Assembly (NCBI GenBank): GCA_028678965.1
Contig: JAJRCM010000048.1
Span: 1 to 22,825 of the forward strand
Direction of reading: 5' to 3'
DNA: 22,825 nt
DNA from: Methanomicrobiales archaeon
GTDB taxonomy: Archaea; Halobacteriota; Methanomicrobia; Methanomicrobiales; JACTUA01
The notes below the pieces were generated by a model. It had not been told where the DNA came from. It searched no databases and was given only the letters and a program-made list of their open reading frames with translations. Within the stretch, counting starts at the first letter, position 1. Every line of letters starts with the position of its first letter. Shown piece after piece: positions 22,667-22,825 of this stretch. Both the position numbers and the translations under genes were made by a program.

Positions 22667-22825
22667 ATTGCATAGATTCTCATACCAGAGGCTTGAGAGG
22701 TTTTTAAAGGTATTGAGAAAAGGATTTTTTTTCGCGGCCGCGACGTCTCATCAGCCGATTCAGCACAGCCCCTGATGGAGCCTGATGTGTGGGATGATGA
22801 CTGGGGGTGGGATTTCTGGCTCAGG
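22667..22825. other. right-edge region: T-tract, palindrome, possible gene start
   Basis: Contains GGTTTTTAAAGG (about 22699-22710, TATA-like), an eight-T run at 22725-22732, and the ten-base palindrome CGCGGCCGCG at 22733-22742. From ATG 22775 the plus frame stays open to the edge and reads MEPDVWDDDWGWDFWLR, acidic and Trp-rich. This may be the start of a gene cut by the window, but there is no ribosome site and the frame is short. Confidence 0.3.

Noticed and set aside
1..22825. CRISPR arrays, insertion sequences, attachment sites or a defence island
   Set aside because: There are no regularly spaced repeats, transposase or integrase motifs, or terminal inverted repeats. The gene content is core metabolism and information processing.

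Overview
The window comes from a methanogenic archaeon, most likely of the order Methanomicrobiales. This placement is inferred from gene content. Archaea-only or methanogen-typical genes include Trm5, a CTP-dependent riboflavin kinase with an HTH domain, TiaS, a type II thermosome, deoxyhypusine synthase, a four-subunit pyruvate synthase, CbiZ, a dihydropteroate-synthase-like protein of the methanogen type and a DUF2769 protein. Many genes have AT-rich TATA-like boxes about 25-35 bases before the start codon and no strong Shine-Dalgarno, which fits archaeal, often leaderless, transcription. I see no rRNA, tRNA, CRISPR array or mobile element.

Layout. Positions 1-950 (+): 3' part of tRNA methyltransferase trm5, whose start lies off the left edge. 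Positions 923-4234 (-): a compact mevalonate-entry operon of HTH regulator, HMG-CoA synthase, thiolase and DUF35 zinc-ribbon/OB protein, each start overlapping the preceding stop. Positions 4348-5711 (+): riboflavin kinase/regulator and ribB, diverging from the mevalonate operon. Positions 5724-6544: a small lysine-rich ORF, a small membrane protein and a stretch without a convincing gene. Positions 6545-8349 (-): single-strand DNA binding protein RPA and its associated OB protein.

Positions 8468-8662 (+): DUF1858 protein. Positions 8673-9907 (-): a short zinc/glycyl-radical-like protein related to the NrdD tail, overlapping cbiZ. Positions 10062-10247 (+): a possible tiny cysteine-rich protein. 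Positions 10314-13152 (-): tiaS, dys, pyrF. Positions 13201-16243 (+): COG1395-type regulator, thermosome, and a cysteine-rich zinc-ribbon protein. Positions 16240-18992 (-): pyruvate:ferredoxin oxidoreductase in the order beta, alpha, gamma, delta. Positions 19120-20594 (-): PHP phosphoesterase and truA. Positions 20637-22049 (+): dihydropteroate-synthase-like protein. Positions 22370-22666 (+): DUF2769 protein.

Most of this is core metabolism and information processing: lipid precursor synthesis, riboflavin/FMN supply, pyruvate synthesis from acetyl-CoA, probable tetrahydromethanopterin synthesis, tRNA modification, chaperone and DNA replication/repair. The less ordinary parts are the stand-alone NrdD-tail protein paired with a corrinoid-salvage enzyme, several small cysteine- or lysine-rich ORFs, and a few unexplained short intergenic stretches. 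I did not find a convincing new multi-gene system.
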